Shown: piece after piece, positions 26,780 through 35,928 of the stretch
How positions within the stretch are numbered: position 1 is the first letter of the stretch
Layout: each line of letters begins with the position of its first letter
NCBI GenBank assembly: GCA_001045525.1
Contig: LDWW01000020.1
Span: 1 to 64,000 of the forward strand
DNA length: 64,000 nucleotides
Origin: Chitinispirillum alkaliphilum
GTDB taxonomy: Bacteria; Fibrobacterota; Chitinivibrionia; Chitinivibrionales; Chitinispirillaceae
Reading direction: 5' to 3'
Program-made: the position numbers and the translations under genes
The notes under the pieces: model-generated
Told to the model about the DNA's origin: nothing
The model's database searches: none
The model's input: the letters and a program-made list of their open reading frames with translations, nothing else

Positions 26780-27547
26780 ATGGATCCAGAAAAAAAGGAC
26801 AAATATGTCCAGGAAAACATCAAAGCCGAAGAAGCTATTGCTTCCGGTAACTTAGCAGATGCAGCCGCAATCCTGATCTCTCTGGTTGAAAAAGATCCGG
26901 AAAACTGGCGGGCTTTCAACAGTATGGGGATTATTGCATGGTTACAGAAATCATGGCAGGATGCCTACACTATGTTTCTCCGCTCCGTTAATCTCAATCC
27001 TTTTTACACCGATGCACTTATAAATCTGTTTGATGCTGCTCTTAAACTAAAAAAGGTTGATCAGGTCACTCCCTTTTTACAAAATGCTGCCCAGGCCAGT
27101 AACGCTTCCAAAGAAGTCAAAATTATCCTGGAGAGCATATTGGAACATAAAGAGGATATCTATTACACTCCCAGAGGATTATCCATTGGGATCTATTATC
27201 CTCTTGTGGAAGAAGGCAGCCAACTGCTCGATGAGGGAAATCTAAACAGTGCACTCGACAAATTTATCAAATCTCTTGAAACCGACGGACCAAATCCGGG
27301 AGCATACTGTGGCCTTGGCATAGTATCCTACTACCAGAAACGTTATGAAGACGCCTACACCTTTTTTAAAGAATCAATAAGGCTCAACCCCTTTGACCAT
27401 GACACATTCCTTAACCTGTTGGATGCAGCTATAGCGGCTGGTTTGGAGCTTGAAGCTTACGAGCTTTTCAACCTCTATAAAAAGGAATATCCGTCACTTG
27501 ATCCCCTCAGCGGAGAGTTTGAAAAACTGGCTCCCAAAAAAAGTTAA
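26780..27547 (+). CDS. TPR-repeat protein, 255 aa
   Basis: A soluble protein built of tetratricopeptide repeats in a twofold internal duplication. One half is EAIASGNLADAAAILISLVE with WRAFNSMGIIAWLQKSWQDA and MFLRSVNLNPFYTDALINLFD. The other half is QLLDEGNLNSALDKFIKSLE with AYCGLGIVSYYQKRYEDAYT and FKESIRLNPFDHDTFLNLLD. A short link lies between, near residues 120-145. TPRs bind other proteins; nothing here shows the partner. No signal peptide, so it is cytoplasmic. A promoter and a strong terminator flank it, so it is transcribed alone. Confidence 0.8.
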   Translation: MDPEKKDKYVQENIKAEEAIASGNLADAAAILISLVEKDPENWRAFNSMGIIAWLQKSWQDAYTMFLRSVNLNPFYTDALINLFDAALKLKKVDQVTPFLQNAAQASNASKEVKIILESILEHKEDIYYTPRGLSIGIYYPLVEEGSQLLDEGNLNSALDKFIKSLETDGPNPGAYCGLGIVSYYQKRYEDAYTFFKESIRLNPFDHDTFLNLLDAAIAAGLELEAYELFNLYKKEYPSLDPLSGEFEKLAPKKS

Positions 27548-27700
27548 AAAAATTGTTAAGTGCTGCTCTTCTTGTGCCGATACAATTAATGAAAATACCC
27601 AAAAGCTCAATGCACCTCCCTTGTGTGCGAAAGTCTGCTTAATCTTCCCCAAATTTTACAGCAGACCAAACGAGTAAAAATGGGTTTATTGTTCATATGA

Positions 27701-27731
27701 AAACGGGTGCTCCATGCACCCGTTTTTTTTT
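27701..27731 (+). terminator. Rho-independent terminator of the TPR gene
   Basis: AAACGGGTGC (27701-27710) and GCACCCGTTT (27716-27725) form a 10-bp stem with a TCCAT loop, followed by at least seven T. The rest of the 314-base gap (27548-27861) shows nothing else; small frames there have no ribosome site. Confidence 0.88.
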
Positions 27732-27861
27732 GATCAAAAGATCACCTTTTCTTTTACACCCAATCCTGCACTGAGTATTTTTCCCTTCAAAAAGGTTTTC
27801 TTTGATTAAAAAGCGGTGAAAACCATCATCCCCCTTCTTCTGATTACAGAAAAAATTCAGT

Positions 27862-30195
27862 ATGCAAAAAATCTTTCATCCGGTTCTGATTTTATATCTG
27901 CTGCTCTTTTCCTCCACACCCGTGTTGTCCAAAACCCGTCCTTTCGAAACCAGTCCTCCACAACGGGTGTCAAACGTACGATCAGGCATAGATGTTAGGG
28001 AATTTGAAAACCGGATGCGCCCCTTTTTCGATCAGCGCATAAGAGCTGCCGGGGAAGAGAGAAAAAATGTTGCAGAAATCCCTGAAGAGTCTGATTTTCT
28101 TCTGATTGCACAAATATGGGACGAGCTCTCTCCTCAATTCAGGGCTCTCTATGAAAGCGCCGCAACCATCCCCCAAGATTTCAAACGACACATCTCCCCG
28201 ATGGGCCGGTTTGAAATTTTCTACACAACTTCAGGATTCGACAGCATCTCCATTACAGATACAATGAGTTATCTTAGCGGAGAAAACTGGCGTCAGCCAG
28301 TTAACACACCAAATGGTGTACCGGATTATGTGGATGAAGTAGCCTTTGCACTGGACAGTTCATGGTCCATGATGGTGGATAGATTTGGATTCCCGCCACC
28401 CATCCCCATAAAGCCCGACTCACACCCTTCAGACAGGTATAAAGTAGTCATAAGAAAACTTCCCTCCCGCTTCTATGGACTTACGTACGTACATGGAAGG
28501 GACCCGGAATCAGCAAACCGGGGGTTCAGAAGCTTCATAGAAATAAACAGCGATTGGTCAGATCCCATATGGTCTGGACCTGGCTATGATCAGCACCCGG
28601 GGGATGCGGTGAGAATAACCAGTGCACATGAACTATTCCATGCAATACAGTACGCAATGACCTGGGATATAGATTCCCTCGATGGCAGGTTTATGGACAA
28701 TTTTCCAATCTCCTGGACTGAAGGTACTGCTGTGCTTATGGAGGATCTTGCATTCCCTAATGTTAAAGACTACCTGCAATACGTTAATGATTTCTTTTTA
28801 AACCCGAGTATCCCATTTCTCGATGCCAGCTTTTTTGGCAACATTATGTACTCAAATACTCTTCTGACAAAATTTCTGACAGAAAAAGTAGACACTTCAG
28901 ACAATCTTGATTTTATAAGAAGTATTTACATGAACAATTTCAATGAAAAGATATCATTTCATCAGAATCTAAGCTCTGTTGCGCACGACTTCAACCGCAA
29001 CTGGGCCTGCATTCTCAATGATTTTCACACCCAGAGCTACTTTACAGGTCAACGATCTGACCCTTCACTTTTTATAAGTGACGCCGAGCTGATGAACTCC
29101 TGGAATACCGGACCGGCGGATGCTGCCTTTACCACCAAAACTGCAAACCCCTACGCAATGCAGCACTTCCGATTCCAGCCCCGGGCATATCACAACGATA
29201 CCCTCGTTGTAACAGTCAGAGGTGAATCTGGCGAGTATAGCTCTTCCTTAAACCCTCCTACCTGGGCCGCAAGGGCTATACTTCTAAAAGAAAACACCCA
29301 CGAAATAGTCACAATACCAATGAATGAAAGTGCCAGCGGTGACATCATTATAGCAGACTGGCTAAGCCATCAGGACATTCTCATAATCGCTACAAACGCT
29401 GATACTGCAGCACAGAAGGATGTAGCGGTTTACTTCCAGGCTGATACAGTGTCCTATCAGGAAGGGGAAACTGATTACTTTGCCGCACATTTCCCAAACA
29501 GATCCCAGGCCTCTGTTTTTATTGAAGCACTCAGGCCACTTCGGGGCAAACTCAGCCTCTCATCAGAACAAAGCGATTCACTGCTACAACGCTCTGACCA
29601 AAGCTTCACTTCCATTTCAGGTGTTTACGACCTGACGTTTCCGCCCATTTGGGATGAGAAGGCTGAAATTGAATTGTCATTAGCTGTATACAATCACATT
29701 TTCAGCAACCACAGGGTTTCATCTGATCTGGCAAACCTTTACTTTTGGGATGACCTCAGTGAAACCTGGGAACAAGTGGAAGCCAAAGTATCAGGCACTC
29801 CGGAGTCAAAAGTATGGAGCTCAAAAATCCTCCGCCCGGGATATTACTCAGTGATGGCTCCAATACCGACCGATATAGAAACAGATAAGCAAATTGTTGT
29901 ATTTCCAAACAAGGCACGGGTTTCCGGAGATAGCCCGATAAGGATACAGGGAGAGGGTATTTACCAGATAAAGATTTTCAGTATTGACGGCTCTCTCATT
30001 GTCAACTATGTAAACGAATCAACCAGTGGCCACGGTACAATCGCCAGATTATCTGAAGAGGGCTTCGCGTGGCATATTCAAAACAGTTCCGGATCGGAGA
30101 TTATCCCTGGGATTTACTATATGATAATCAAAAGAAGAAAAAACTTCAACTCAGCTTCAGAACGATTTCAGAGAAAAATCATTATTCTCCCTTAA
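27862..30195 (+). CDS. Secreted zinc metalloprotease, MXAN_6640-like, with T9SS-like C-terminal domain
   Basis: A predicted exported protease of 777 residues. A signal peptide spans residues 1-24. The zinc site is HELFH (HExxH) near residue 255 in SAHELFHAIQYAM, with a likely third ligand in SWTEGTAVLMED near residue 286; this is the pattern of the MXAN_6640-type putative metalloproteases. The middle is beta-rich. The last about 95 residues (VVFPNKARVSGDSPIRI, IKIFSIDGSLI, PGIYYMIIKR, FQRKIIILP) follow the layout of a type IX secretion type A sorting domain: FPN opening, IxSIDG middle, GxYYxxI end and a hydrophobic last strand. It would then be carried to the cell surface. The start at 27862 lacks a strong ribosome site. 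It stands alone between two terminator/promoter gaps. Confidence 0.8.
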   Translation: MQKIFHPVLILYLLLFSSTPVLSKTRPFETSPPQRVSNVRSGIDVREFENRMRPFFDQRIRAAGEERKNVAEIPEESDFLLIAQIWDELSPQFRALYESAATIPQDFKRHISPMGRFEIFYTTSGFDSISITDTMSYLSGENWRQPVNTPNGVPDYVDEVAFALDSSWSMMVDRFGFPPPIPIKPDSHPSDRYKVVIRKLPSRFYGLTYVHGRDPESANRGFRSFIEINSDWSDPIWSGPGYDQHPGDAVRITSAHELFHAIQYAMTWDIDSLDGRFMDNFPISWTEGTAVLMEDLAFPNVKDYLQYVNDFFLNPSIPFLDASFFGNIMYSNTLLTKFLTEKVDTSDNLDFIRSIYMNNFNEKISFHQNLSSVAHDFNRNWACILNDFHTQSYFTGQRSDPSLFISDAELMNSWNTGPADAAFTTKTANPYAMQHFRFQPRAYHNDTLVVTVRGESGEYSSSLNPPTWAARAILLKENTHEIVTIPMNESASGDIIIADWLSHQDILIIATNADTAAQKDVAVYFQADTVSYQEGETDYFAAHFPNRSQASVFIEALRPLRGKLSLSSEQSDSLLQRSDQSFTSISGVYDLTFPPIWDEKAEIELSLAVYNHIFSNHRVSSDLANLYFWDDLSETWEQVEAKVSGTPESKVWSSKILRPGYYSVMAPIPTDIETDKQIVVFPNKARVSGDSPIRIQGEGIYQIKIFSIDGSLIVNYVNESTSGHGTIARLSEEGFAWHIQNSSGSEIIPGIYYMIIKRRKNFNSASERFQRKIIILP

Positions 30196-30222
30196 ACTAA
30201 CATAGTGATTCCAGTTGCAGAC

Positions 30223-30705
30223 TTAGTCTCTCCTGCATGCAGACACTATTACCAGCGCCTGTATTCCTTCACCACGTCCACAGGCTGTAAGACCTTCACC
30301 AGTTGTAGCTGTGAGGCCCACATGCTCTGCAGGAAGGGATAAAAGCTGAGAAAGTGATTTTTTAATTTTGGCCATATGCTTTGACAAATGCGGCCTTGAG
30401 GCTTCAACTGATATCGACACATGAAGCAGGCGATAGTTGTGGGCTGTTTCAATTGCTTTGTGAAGATAGATTTTGCTGTCGGTTATGCCTCTCTCAAGAC
30501 ACAGCTCATCACTCACTGCGCCCAATACATTCACACCACTGATTCCCGATATTGCATTTGTCAGGGCATGAAGTATCACATCCGCATCACTGTTACCATC
30601 AAGACCGGGACAACCTTCAATTTCAACTCCACCAAGCACCAGCGGTTTGGTTGTTTCCTCTGCTTCAAACCTATGGGAATCCTGCCCTATTGCACTGATA
30701 TACAT
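30223..30705 (-). CDS. ispF: 2-C-methyl-D-erythritol 2,4-cyclodiphosphate synthase
   Basis: Fifth enzyme of the non-mevalonate isoprenoid pathway; it closes CDP-methylerythritol phosphate to the cyclic diphosphate. Zinc and active-site motifs are GQDSHRFE (usually DVHRF; here S replaces V), GNSDADVILHALTNAI, and the C-terminal VGLTATTGEGLTACGRGEGI with the family lysine/threonine region. Length 160 is normal. The fused or adjacent ispD is missing here. The DUF4416 gene lies 55 bases upstream on the same strand. Confidence 0.95.
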   Translation of the reverse strand: MYISAIGQDSHRFEAEETTKPLVLGGVEIEGCPGLDGNSDADVILHALTNAISGISGVNVLGAVSDELCLERGITDSKIYLHKAIETAHNYRLLHVSISVEASRPHLSKHMAKIKKSLSQLLSLPAEHVGLTATTGEGLTACGRGEGIQALVIVSACRRD

Positions 30706-30760
30706 TTACATCTCCCCTGTTTTTGCACAAATTGATCGTATGAATATAATTCCCCTGTCA

Positions 30761-31291
30761 TCAGGCTTCTTTGCGTAACTTATAAACCAGATCCGCACGC
30801 GCCATCGAGAGGAAATCCTGAAATTCAGATTCCTTATAGTCGGGATATGACCATGAGAAGTGCCTGAAAACCCCCCTTCTGTAGTGAAGAGTAACTTCCC
30901 CGTAGATGCCGCGTCCAAGATAGAGCCGGTGAAAGAAATCCTTGGTGGATGCCAGTACCAGCTTATCTCTGGCCAGATATCCGGGATCAAGATTGATAGT
31001 CCTTTTACCTTCTAAAGCCCATTTTTTTTCCAGTTCGTTGGTAAAATTCTTTATCTCAGGGAGCTGCTCCCGTTTGAAGGGAAAGGGATACACTGCGTAG
31101 TATTTTAACAGGTCCTCACCCATTTCGTCACTGTAATAATCTGACCAGGAGAAAGGCACCGGGCCATATAGCCGATCCGGCTCCCCATACTCAGTACAAA
31201 GCAGGTCCCGGATAGATTCAAAGCTCCTGTGTTTACAATACGTAACCGCAATAAAAAACTTTACCGCGAGTGGATCTTTCTCAACGCCCAT
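30761..31291 (-). CDS. DUF4416 family protein
   Basis: A 176-residue soluble protein of the DUF4416 family, recognised by KFFIAVTYCKHRSFESIRDLL, FSWSDYYSDEMGEDLLKYY and TINLDPGYLARDKLVLAST with GRGIYGEVTLHYRRGVF. The family is widespread in anaerobic and delta-type bacteria and has no proven function. The conserved NLDPGY and Y/F-rich ends suggest a nucleotide- or metal-linked role, but that is a guess. It precedes ispF on the same strand with 55 bases between, so the two may share a transcript. Confidence 0.85.
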   Translation of the reverse strand: MGVEKDPLAVKFFIAVTYCKHRSFESIRDLLCTEYGEPDRLYGPVPFSWSDYYSDEMGEDLLKYYAVYPFPFKREQLPEIKNFTNELEKKWALEGKRTINLDPGYLARDKLVLASTKDFFHRLYLGRGIYGEVTLHYRRGVFRHFSWSYPDYKESEFQDFLSMARADLVYKLRKEA

Positions 31292-31609
31292 ATATTCTCT
31301 CGCCTTAGAAATTATTTGTCAAATAAATTAAAACATATGCATCAATTTAGTTCTTGTTTTGGGCAAAGCAATCAGTGCTGCACTCACAAGAGAATAAAAT
31401 ATAAGTTATTACAATTCGAAATTCCTTTTCAGCCCTGCATTTAATGCATTTCAACATGTATCTCAGGGGTAAATGGAGCACAAGGTTTCCCTTGACTGAG
31501 CCACTGGTTTGGTTGTACTTTATTATTCCTCAGACTTGCTTCGAGCAGGGGGTTAAATTGGACTCTCAAACATTTCTAAATGAGGTAGAAGTAGAACAGG
31601 AGCCTCTCT
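31292..31609. other. Divergent region between DUF4416 gene and rnfC
   Basis: 318 bases without a gene. It must hold the promoter of the rnf operon. TTGACT at 31492-31497 followed 18 bases later by TACTTT is a weak candidate. No riboswitch-like or repeat structure was seen. Confidence 0.45.
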
Positions 31610-32944
31610 TTGTCTAAGAAATTTCACTTTATAGGCGGAATTCACCCAGACCATAACAAATCTCAGAGTGAAGCACTTGCGGTCGAGCATTTTCCAGCTC
31701 CGGAGCGCATAACCGTTCCCCTTTCGCAACACATCGGTGCTCCTGCCAAACCAGTGGTTAAAAGGGGGGATAAAGTAGTTATAGGACAGTTGCTTGGGGA
31801 AAGCAGCGGGTTTGTTTCCTCTCCTGTTCATTCTCCGGTTTCCGGAACAGTTCTTTCTGTTGGACCCTTTCCACACCCTTTGGGAAAACAGAGCATAGCG
31901 ATTGAAATTCAAAACGACAATAACGATGAATATGCCGTTTTCCCTCCGTTTGAAAAACCCTGGCGTGAAGCTGCACCCGGGGAGCTTGTTCAAAAAATCG
32001 CCTCCTGTGGCATAGTTGGAATGGGTGGAGCCAGTTTCCCTACTCATGTAAAACTCTCCCCTCCCAGCAACAAACCTATCGACACACTCATAATCAACGG
32101 TGCAGAGTGTGAACCATTCCTTACAGCAGATCACCGTGTAATGCTTGAATGCACGGATAATCTTCTCGAAGGAATTCTCATACTGAGAAAGATTCTTGGT
32201 GCTGAAAAGTGTGTCATAGGAATCGAGGAAAATAAGCAGGATGCTATAAATATCATAAATGAAAAGATATCAGAACACAAATTCAGGATCACGGTGGCTG
32301 TTCTTAAGGCAAAATATCCTCAGGGTGGTGAAAAACAGCTTATCCAGGCTATTACTTCACGCCAGGTGCCCTCAGGAGGCCTTCCCATGGATGTTGGTTG
32401 CGTGGTAGACAATGTTAATACCGCACTTGCAGTAAGGGAAGCAATAATTTCAGGCATGCCCCTCTTTCAGCGAGTTATGACAATCACAGGACCAACAGTT
32501 AAAAACCCCAAAAACCTTCTTGTCCGGTTAGGTACACCCATGAGAGACATTCTCCAGGCCTGCGATGTTGATTTCACCAGAACAAAAAAGGTGATCATGG
32601 GGGGACCGATGATGGGGCTTGCTCAGTCAGACCTCAATGCACCGGTGATCAAATCCACTTCCGGACTTCTCTGCTATGATAAGAGTTACCCCGGGGTACG
32701 GCAACACCCATGCATCAATTGTGGAAAGTGCGTAAATGTATGCCCGATTCGACTTATTCCGTCACGCATCGCAAAGTTTGTGGAACACGATCATATGGAT
32801 GATGCGGTTGAGTGGAACCTTATGGACTGCATGGAGTGTGGATCATGTACCTACGTGTGCCCATCAAAAATCAATCTGGTCAATTTCATAAAACTGGGCA
32901 AATATAGAGTTCAAGCCGAACGTACAGCCGCTAAGAAAAAGTAA
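31610..32944 (+). CDS. rnfC: Rnf complex subunit RnfC
   Basis: Peripheral flavin/iron-sulfur subunit of the ion-translocating ferredoxin:NAD+ oxidoreductase, where NAD(H) is bound. The N-terminal barrel-sandwich part (30-110) has the RnfC motif PLSQHIGAPAKPVVKRGDKV. The NAD/FMN-binding core is about 130-340 (GIVGMGGASFPTHVKL, INGAECEPFLTADHRVM). Two 4Fe-4S clusters sit near the end: CINCGKCVNVCP and CMECGSCTYVCP. The start is a TTG with AGGAG 9 bases upstream. First gene of rnfCDGEAB, in the order known from clostridia and Bacteroidota. Confidence 0.95.
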   Translation: MSKKFHFIGGIHPDHNKSQSEALAVEHFPAPERITVPLSQHIGAPAKPVVKRGDKVVIGQLLGESSGFVSSPVHSPVSGTVLSVGPFPHPLGKQSIAIEIQNDNNDEYAVFPPFEKPWREAAPGELVQKIASCGIVGMGGASFPTHVKLSPPSNKPIDTLIINGAECEPFLTADHRVMLECTDNLLEGILILRKILGAEKCVIGIEENKQDAINIINEKISEHKFRITVAVLKAKYPQGGEKQLIQAITSRQVPSGGLPMDVGCVVDNVNTALAVREAIISGMPLFQRVMTITGPTVKNPKNLLVRLGTPMRDILQACDVDFTRTKKVIMGGPMMGLAQSDLNAPVIKSTSGLLCYDKSYPGVRQHPCINCGKCVNVCPIRLIPSRIAKFVEHDHMDDAVEWNLMDCMECGSCTYVCPSKINLVNFIKLGKYRVQAERTAAKKK

Positions 32945-32974
32945 GATTTAGATACAGAGGAAAAAAACATTTCT

Positions 32975-34054
32975 ATGCCGACACTACCCGATACAGAATC
33001 AAAAAAATCAAAAGCACAGGGCCCCACCGGTGCCACTCAGGAAAGTACAGAGCTGCTTCACATCTCCTCTTCTCCTCACATAAGAGATACACAGACAGTT
33101 CCATCCATGATGAAATGGGTCATAATTGCTCTTATTCCGGCATTTGTTTCATCCCTTGTATTTTTCAGCTGGCGGGCAGTAATTATTACGGTTGTCAGTG
33201 TTCTTGCTGCAGTGGGAACGGAATGGGCCATAAATAAATATTTTAAACGTCCCGAAACAATCACAGACTTCAGTGCCGCTCTTACAGGGCTTCTTCTTGC
33301 ATTTAACCTCCCGTCATCTATACCATGGTGGATGCCTGTAGTGGGATCAGTGTTCGCTATAGCTGTTGCGAAGCTGGCATTTGGAGGATTGGGATCCAAT
33401 TTCATAAATCCGGCACTGGCAGGCAGGGCATTCCTTATTGCAAACTACCCTGCAGCTATGACAAATTTTGCCCCACCAAATTTTGGAACTCTAAGCGGTG
33501 GGCTTGATGCGATATCCGCAGCAACACCCCTTGGGGTAATTAAAGATTCTCTTGCCAACGGTACATTTGACCCTTCAATGTACGGTGAAACCATAAGTGC
33601 ACTTTTTTTGGGTAATGTGGGTGGAAGTCTGGGAGAAACATCCGCTCTTGCACTGCTTATCGGCGGTTTCATACTGGTCTGGAAAAAAATTATTGATTTT
33701 AGAATACCCCTGTTCTACATCGGAACCGTTTTTCTTCTCTTTTGGATAAGCAACGGCAGCGGTTATTCACATTTCTCTTCTCAGGCGATGGTCTTACCGC
33801 TGATACACGTTCTTGGAGGAGGGCTGATGCTTGGCGCCATTTTTATGGCTACAGACATGGTCACTTCACCAATTACCTCAAAGGGGCGAATTATTTTCGC
33901 CGTAGGATGCGGATTTTTAACTTTTATAATCAGAAAATTTGGCGGCTATCCTGAAGGTGTAACCTATTCGATTCTTCTTATGAACCTGACAGTACCGCTT
34001 ATAGACAGATACACCAGACCAACAATTTACGGTGAGGTAAAAAAAGGTGATTGA
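32975..34054 (+). CDS. rnfD: Rnf complex subunit RnfD
   Basis: Membrane subunit that carries a covalently bound FMN and takes part in ion transfer. About eight to ten membrane segments are visible over 359 residues (for example WVIIALIPAFVSSLVFFS and VAKLAFGGLGSNFINPALAG). The FMN is expected on the threonine of DAISAATPLGVIK near residue 187. The N-terminal 40 residues are polar and rich in T/S/K, longer than in many homologues. It begins 30 bases after rnfC and its stop overlaps the rnfG start by 8 bases. Confidence 0.93.
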   Translation: MPTLPDTESKKSKAQGPTGATQESTELLHISSSPHIRDTQTVPSMMKWVIIALIPAFVSSLVFFSWRAVIITVVSVLAAVGTEWAINKYFKRPETITDFSAALTGLLLAFNLPSSIPWWMPVVGSVFAIAVAKLAFGGLGSNFINPALAGRAFLIANYPAAMTNFAPPNFGTLSGGLDAISAATPLGVIKDSLANGTFDPSMYGETISALFLGNVGGSLGETSALALLIGGFILVWKKIIDFRIPLFYIGTVFLLFWISNGSGYSHFSSQAMVLPLIHVLGGGLMLGAIFMATDMVTSPITSKGRIIFAVGCGFLTFIIRKFGGYPEGVTYSILLMNLTVPLIDRYTRPTIYGEVKKGD

Positions 34055-34703
34055 TATTTTAAAGCTCGCAATTGCCCTTATGGTAATTTCTCTTGCAGCA
34101 GGGCTGGCAATCGGTGTAACCAATTCCAGAACAAAGGATAAAATTGCAGAGCAGAATGAACTCAGACTTCAAAGTTCTCTGGAGATGGTTTTCGGAAACA
34201 GTGTTGAAATAAAAGAAGAGCAGGGTGATGACGATCTCCCCGATCTATACTGGTCCGCTCACTCTGAAGATGGTCTGCAGGGATATGCCTTCGAAGTTGC
34301 AAGCAGAGGCTATGCCGGGGAAATCCGCTATATCGTTGGAGTTGATGCAACCGGAACCATCACAGGCATCACAATCCTTGAGCAAAGTGAAACTCCTGGC
34401 TTGGGGTCAAGGATCGAAGAAGCGGCATCTGAAGATTATATCTGGACCTTTCTTTTCAGTTCTTCCGAAAAATCAAAACCATGGTTTACCCAACAGTTCG
34501 AAGGGTTGTCACTAACCAAACCTATAGGCATCGAAAGCTCTGCGGGTGAGTGGCATACTCTTGATTCTGAAAAACGCAACAAACTGAACGAACAAAACAA
34601 AATAACTGCTATAACTGGTTCCACCATCTCAACCCGGGCAGTAATAAACGGTCTGGAGCAAGATGTGGCACCTTATATTAAAGCACTGAAAGGAACAAAC
34701 TAA
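34047..34703 (+). CDS. rnfG: Rnf complex subunit RnfG
   Basis: Membrane-anchored flavoprotein subunit on the outer face of the cytoplasmic membrane. One N-terminal membrane segment (ILKLAIALMVISLAAGLAIGV) is followed by an FMN-binding domain. The covalent FMN site is the threonine or serine of ITGSTISTRAV near residue 190 (consensus SGATxST). The motif ETPGLGSRIEE is also typical. Start is a GTG at 34047, overlapping the last 8 bases of rnfD, so translation is coupled. The next gene rnfE starts 3 bases after its stop. Confidence 0.93.
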   Translation: MIDILKLAIALMVISLAAGLAIGVTNSRTKDKIAEQNELRLQSSLEMVFGNSVEIKEEQGDDDLPDLYWSAHSEDGLQGYAFEVASRGYAGEIRYIVGVDATGTITGITILEQSETPGLGSRIEEAASEDYIWTFLFSSSEKSKPWFTQQFEGLSLTKPIGIESSAGEWHTLDSEKRNKLNEQNKITAITGSTISTRAVINGLEQDVAPYIKALKGTN

Positions 34704-34706
34704 CCT

Positions 34707-35306
34707 ATGTTCACAGGAGAAATCAAAAGGGGGGTAGTTACAGAAAACCCGATACTGATACTGGCGCTGGGATTGTGTCCGGCACTGGCAGTCAGCACTT
34801 CTGTGCAAAACGGTGTTGGGATGGGGCTTGCTGCCACATTTGTACTGATATGCTCCAATGTGATTGTTTCTATTATTAAGGGATGGATTCCGGAAAAGGT
34901 ACGCATACCCTGCTACATTGTAATCATTGCTACATTTGTCTCCATACTTCAGCTTATTCTCCAGGCCAATTTTCCGGCACTGAACCGACAGTTGGGAATT
35001 TTTATTCCTCTTATTGTGGTAAACTGTATGATACTTGGCAGAGCTGAAGCATTTGCCTCGAAAAGCAATCCGTTCCGCTCACTTCTGGATGGTCTGGTTA
35101 TGGGGCTTGGGTTTACCTTTGCGCTTTTGATTCTTAGCGCCATTCGAGAACTTCTGGGAAGCAATAAACTTGCAGGCCTTCTTGTAATACCCAGATTTGA
35201 ACCAATGACCGCTTTCATCCTTGCTCCGGGAGGCTTTTTTGCCATAGCACTGGTTATGGGGTTGATTAACCATTTCAGGTTAAAGAAAGAAGGGGTAAGC
35301 CCATGA
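34707..35306 (+). CDS. rnfE: Rnf complex subunit RnfE
   Basis: One of two homologous six-helix membrane subunits that form the ion path and hold a 2Fe-2S cluster shared with RnfA. Family motifs are [40 protein letters not shown] and [19 protein letters not shown]; the cysteines in the first and third carry the cluster by homology. Length 199 is normal. Starts 3 bases after rnfG and its last 4 bases overlap rnfA. Confidence 0.95.
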   Translation: MFTGEIKRGVVTENPILILALGLCPALAVSTSVQNGVGMGLAATFVLICSNVIVSIIKGWIPEKVRIPCYIVIIATFVSILQLILQANFPALNRQLGIFIPLIVVNCMILGRAEAFASKSNPFRSLLDGLVMGLGFTFALLILSAIRELLGSNKLAGLLVIPRFEPMTAFILAPGGFFAIALVMGLINHFRLKKEGVSP

Positions 35307-35926
35307 CGAGTTTCATGAGTATCATTCAGATATCAATTGCTGCTGTTTTCATTCAAAACTTTGTCCTTGCACGATTTCTTGGACTATGCCCCTTCTTCGG
35401 AGTTTCAAAAAAACTCTCCAGCGCCACAGGTATGGGCATGGCTGTCGTGTTTGTAATGACTGTAGCTTCTATGTTTACCTGGATCATAAACCGTTATATC
35501 CTTATAGGACTGGAACTCACCTATCTTAGGACGATAGTTTTTATTCTCGTCATAGCCTCACTTGTTCAGCTGCTTGAGATGGCACTTCAGAAGTTCTCCC
35601 CTGCACTTTATGAGGCGTTGGGGATTTTTCTTCCACTGATCACCACAAACTGTGCGATTCTCGGTGTTGCCATATTGAATACAGGTATAAACGAATTTAC
35701 GGGTGAAAACTACACTTTCATCGAAAGCATCATAAATGGCATAGCTTCAGGAGTAGGGTTCACTCTCGCACTGGTATTAATGGCCGGACTCAGGGAAAAA
35801 CTTGAACTGGCAAACGTACCCAAAGCCCTTGAAGGTCTTCCCATCTCCTTTATAACCGGTGGGCTGATGGCACTTGCATTCCTGGGCTTTTCAGGACTCT
35901 CATTTTTTGCATCGGTTGGAGGATAA
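35303..35926 (+). CDS. rnfA: Rnf complex subunit RnfA
   Basis: Homologue of RnfE with opposite membrane orientation. It has the matching motifs [16 protein letters not shown] and [15 protein letters not shown], whose cysteines hold the shared 2Fe-2S cluster in the membrane. Six membrane segments over 207 residues. ATGA overlap with rnfE at the start; rnfB begins 2 bases after its stop. Confidence 0.95.
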   Translation: MTSFMSIIQISIAAVFIQNFVLARFLGLCPFFGVSKKLSSATGMGMAVVFVMTVASMFTWIINRYILIGLELTYLRTIVFILVIASLVQLLEMALQKFSPALYEALGIFLPLITTNCAILGVAILNTGINEFTGENYTFIESIINGIASGVGFTLALVLMAGLREKLELANVPKALEGLPISFITGGLMALAFLGFSGLSFFASVGG

Positions 35927-35928
35927 AC

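Noticed and set aside
27450-27998. Two small forward frames in the gap after the TPR gene
   Set aside because: They overlap the TPR or protease gene in another frame or span a terminator, and have no ribosome site.
31553-32134. Reverse-strand 193-codon frame opposite rnfC
   Set aside because: Antisense shadow of a clear rnfC; composition is low-quality and it lies in an operon read the other way.
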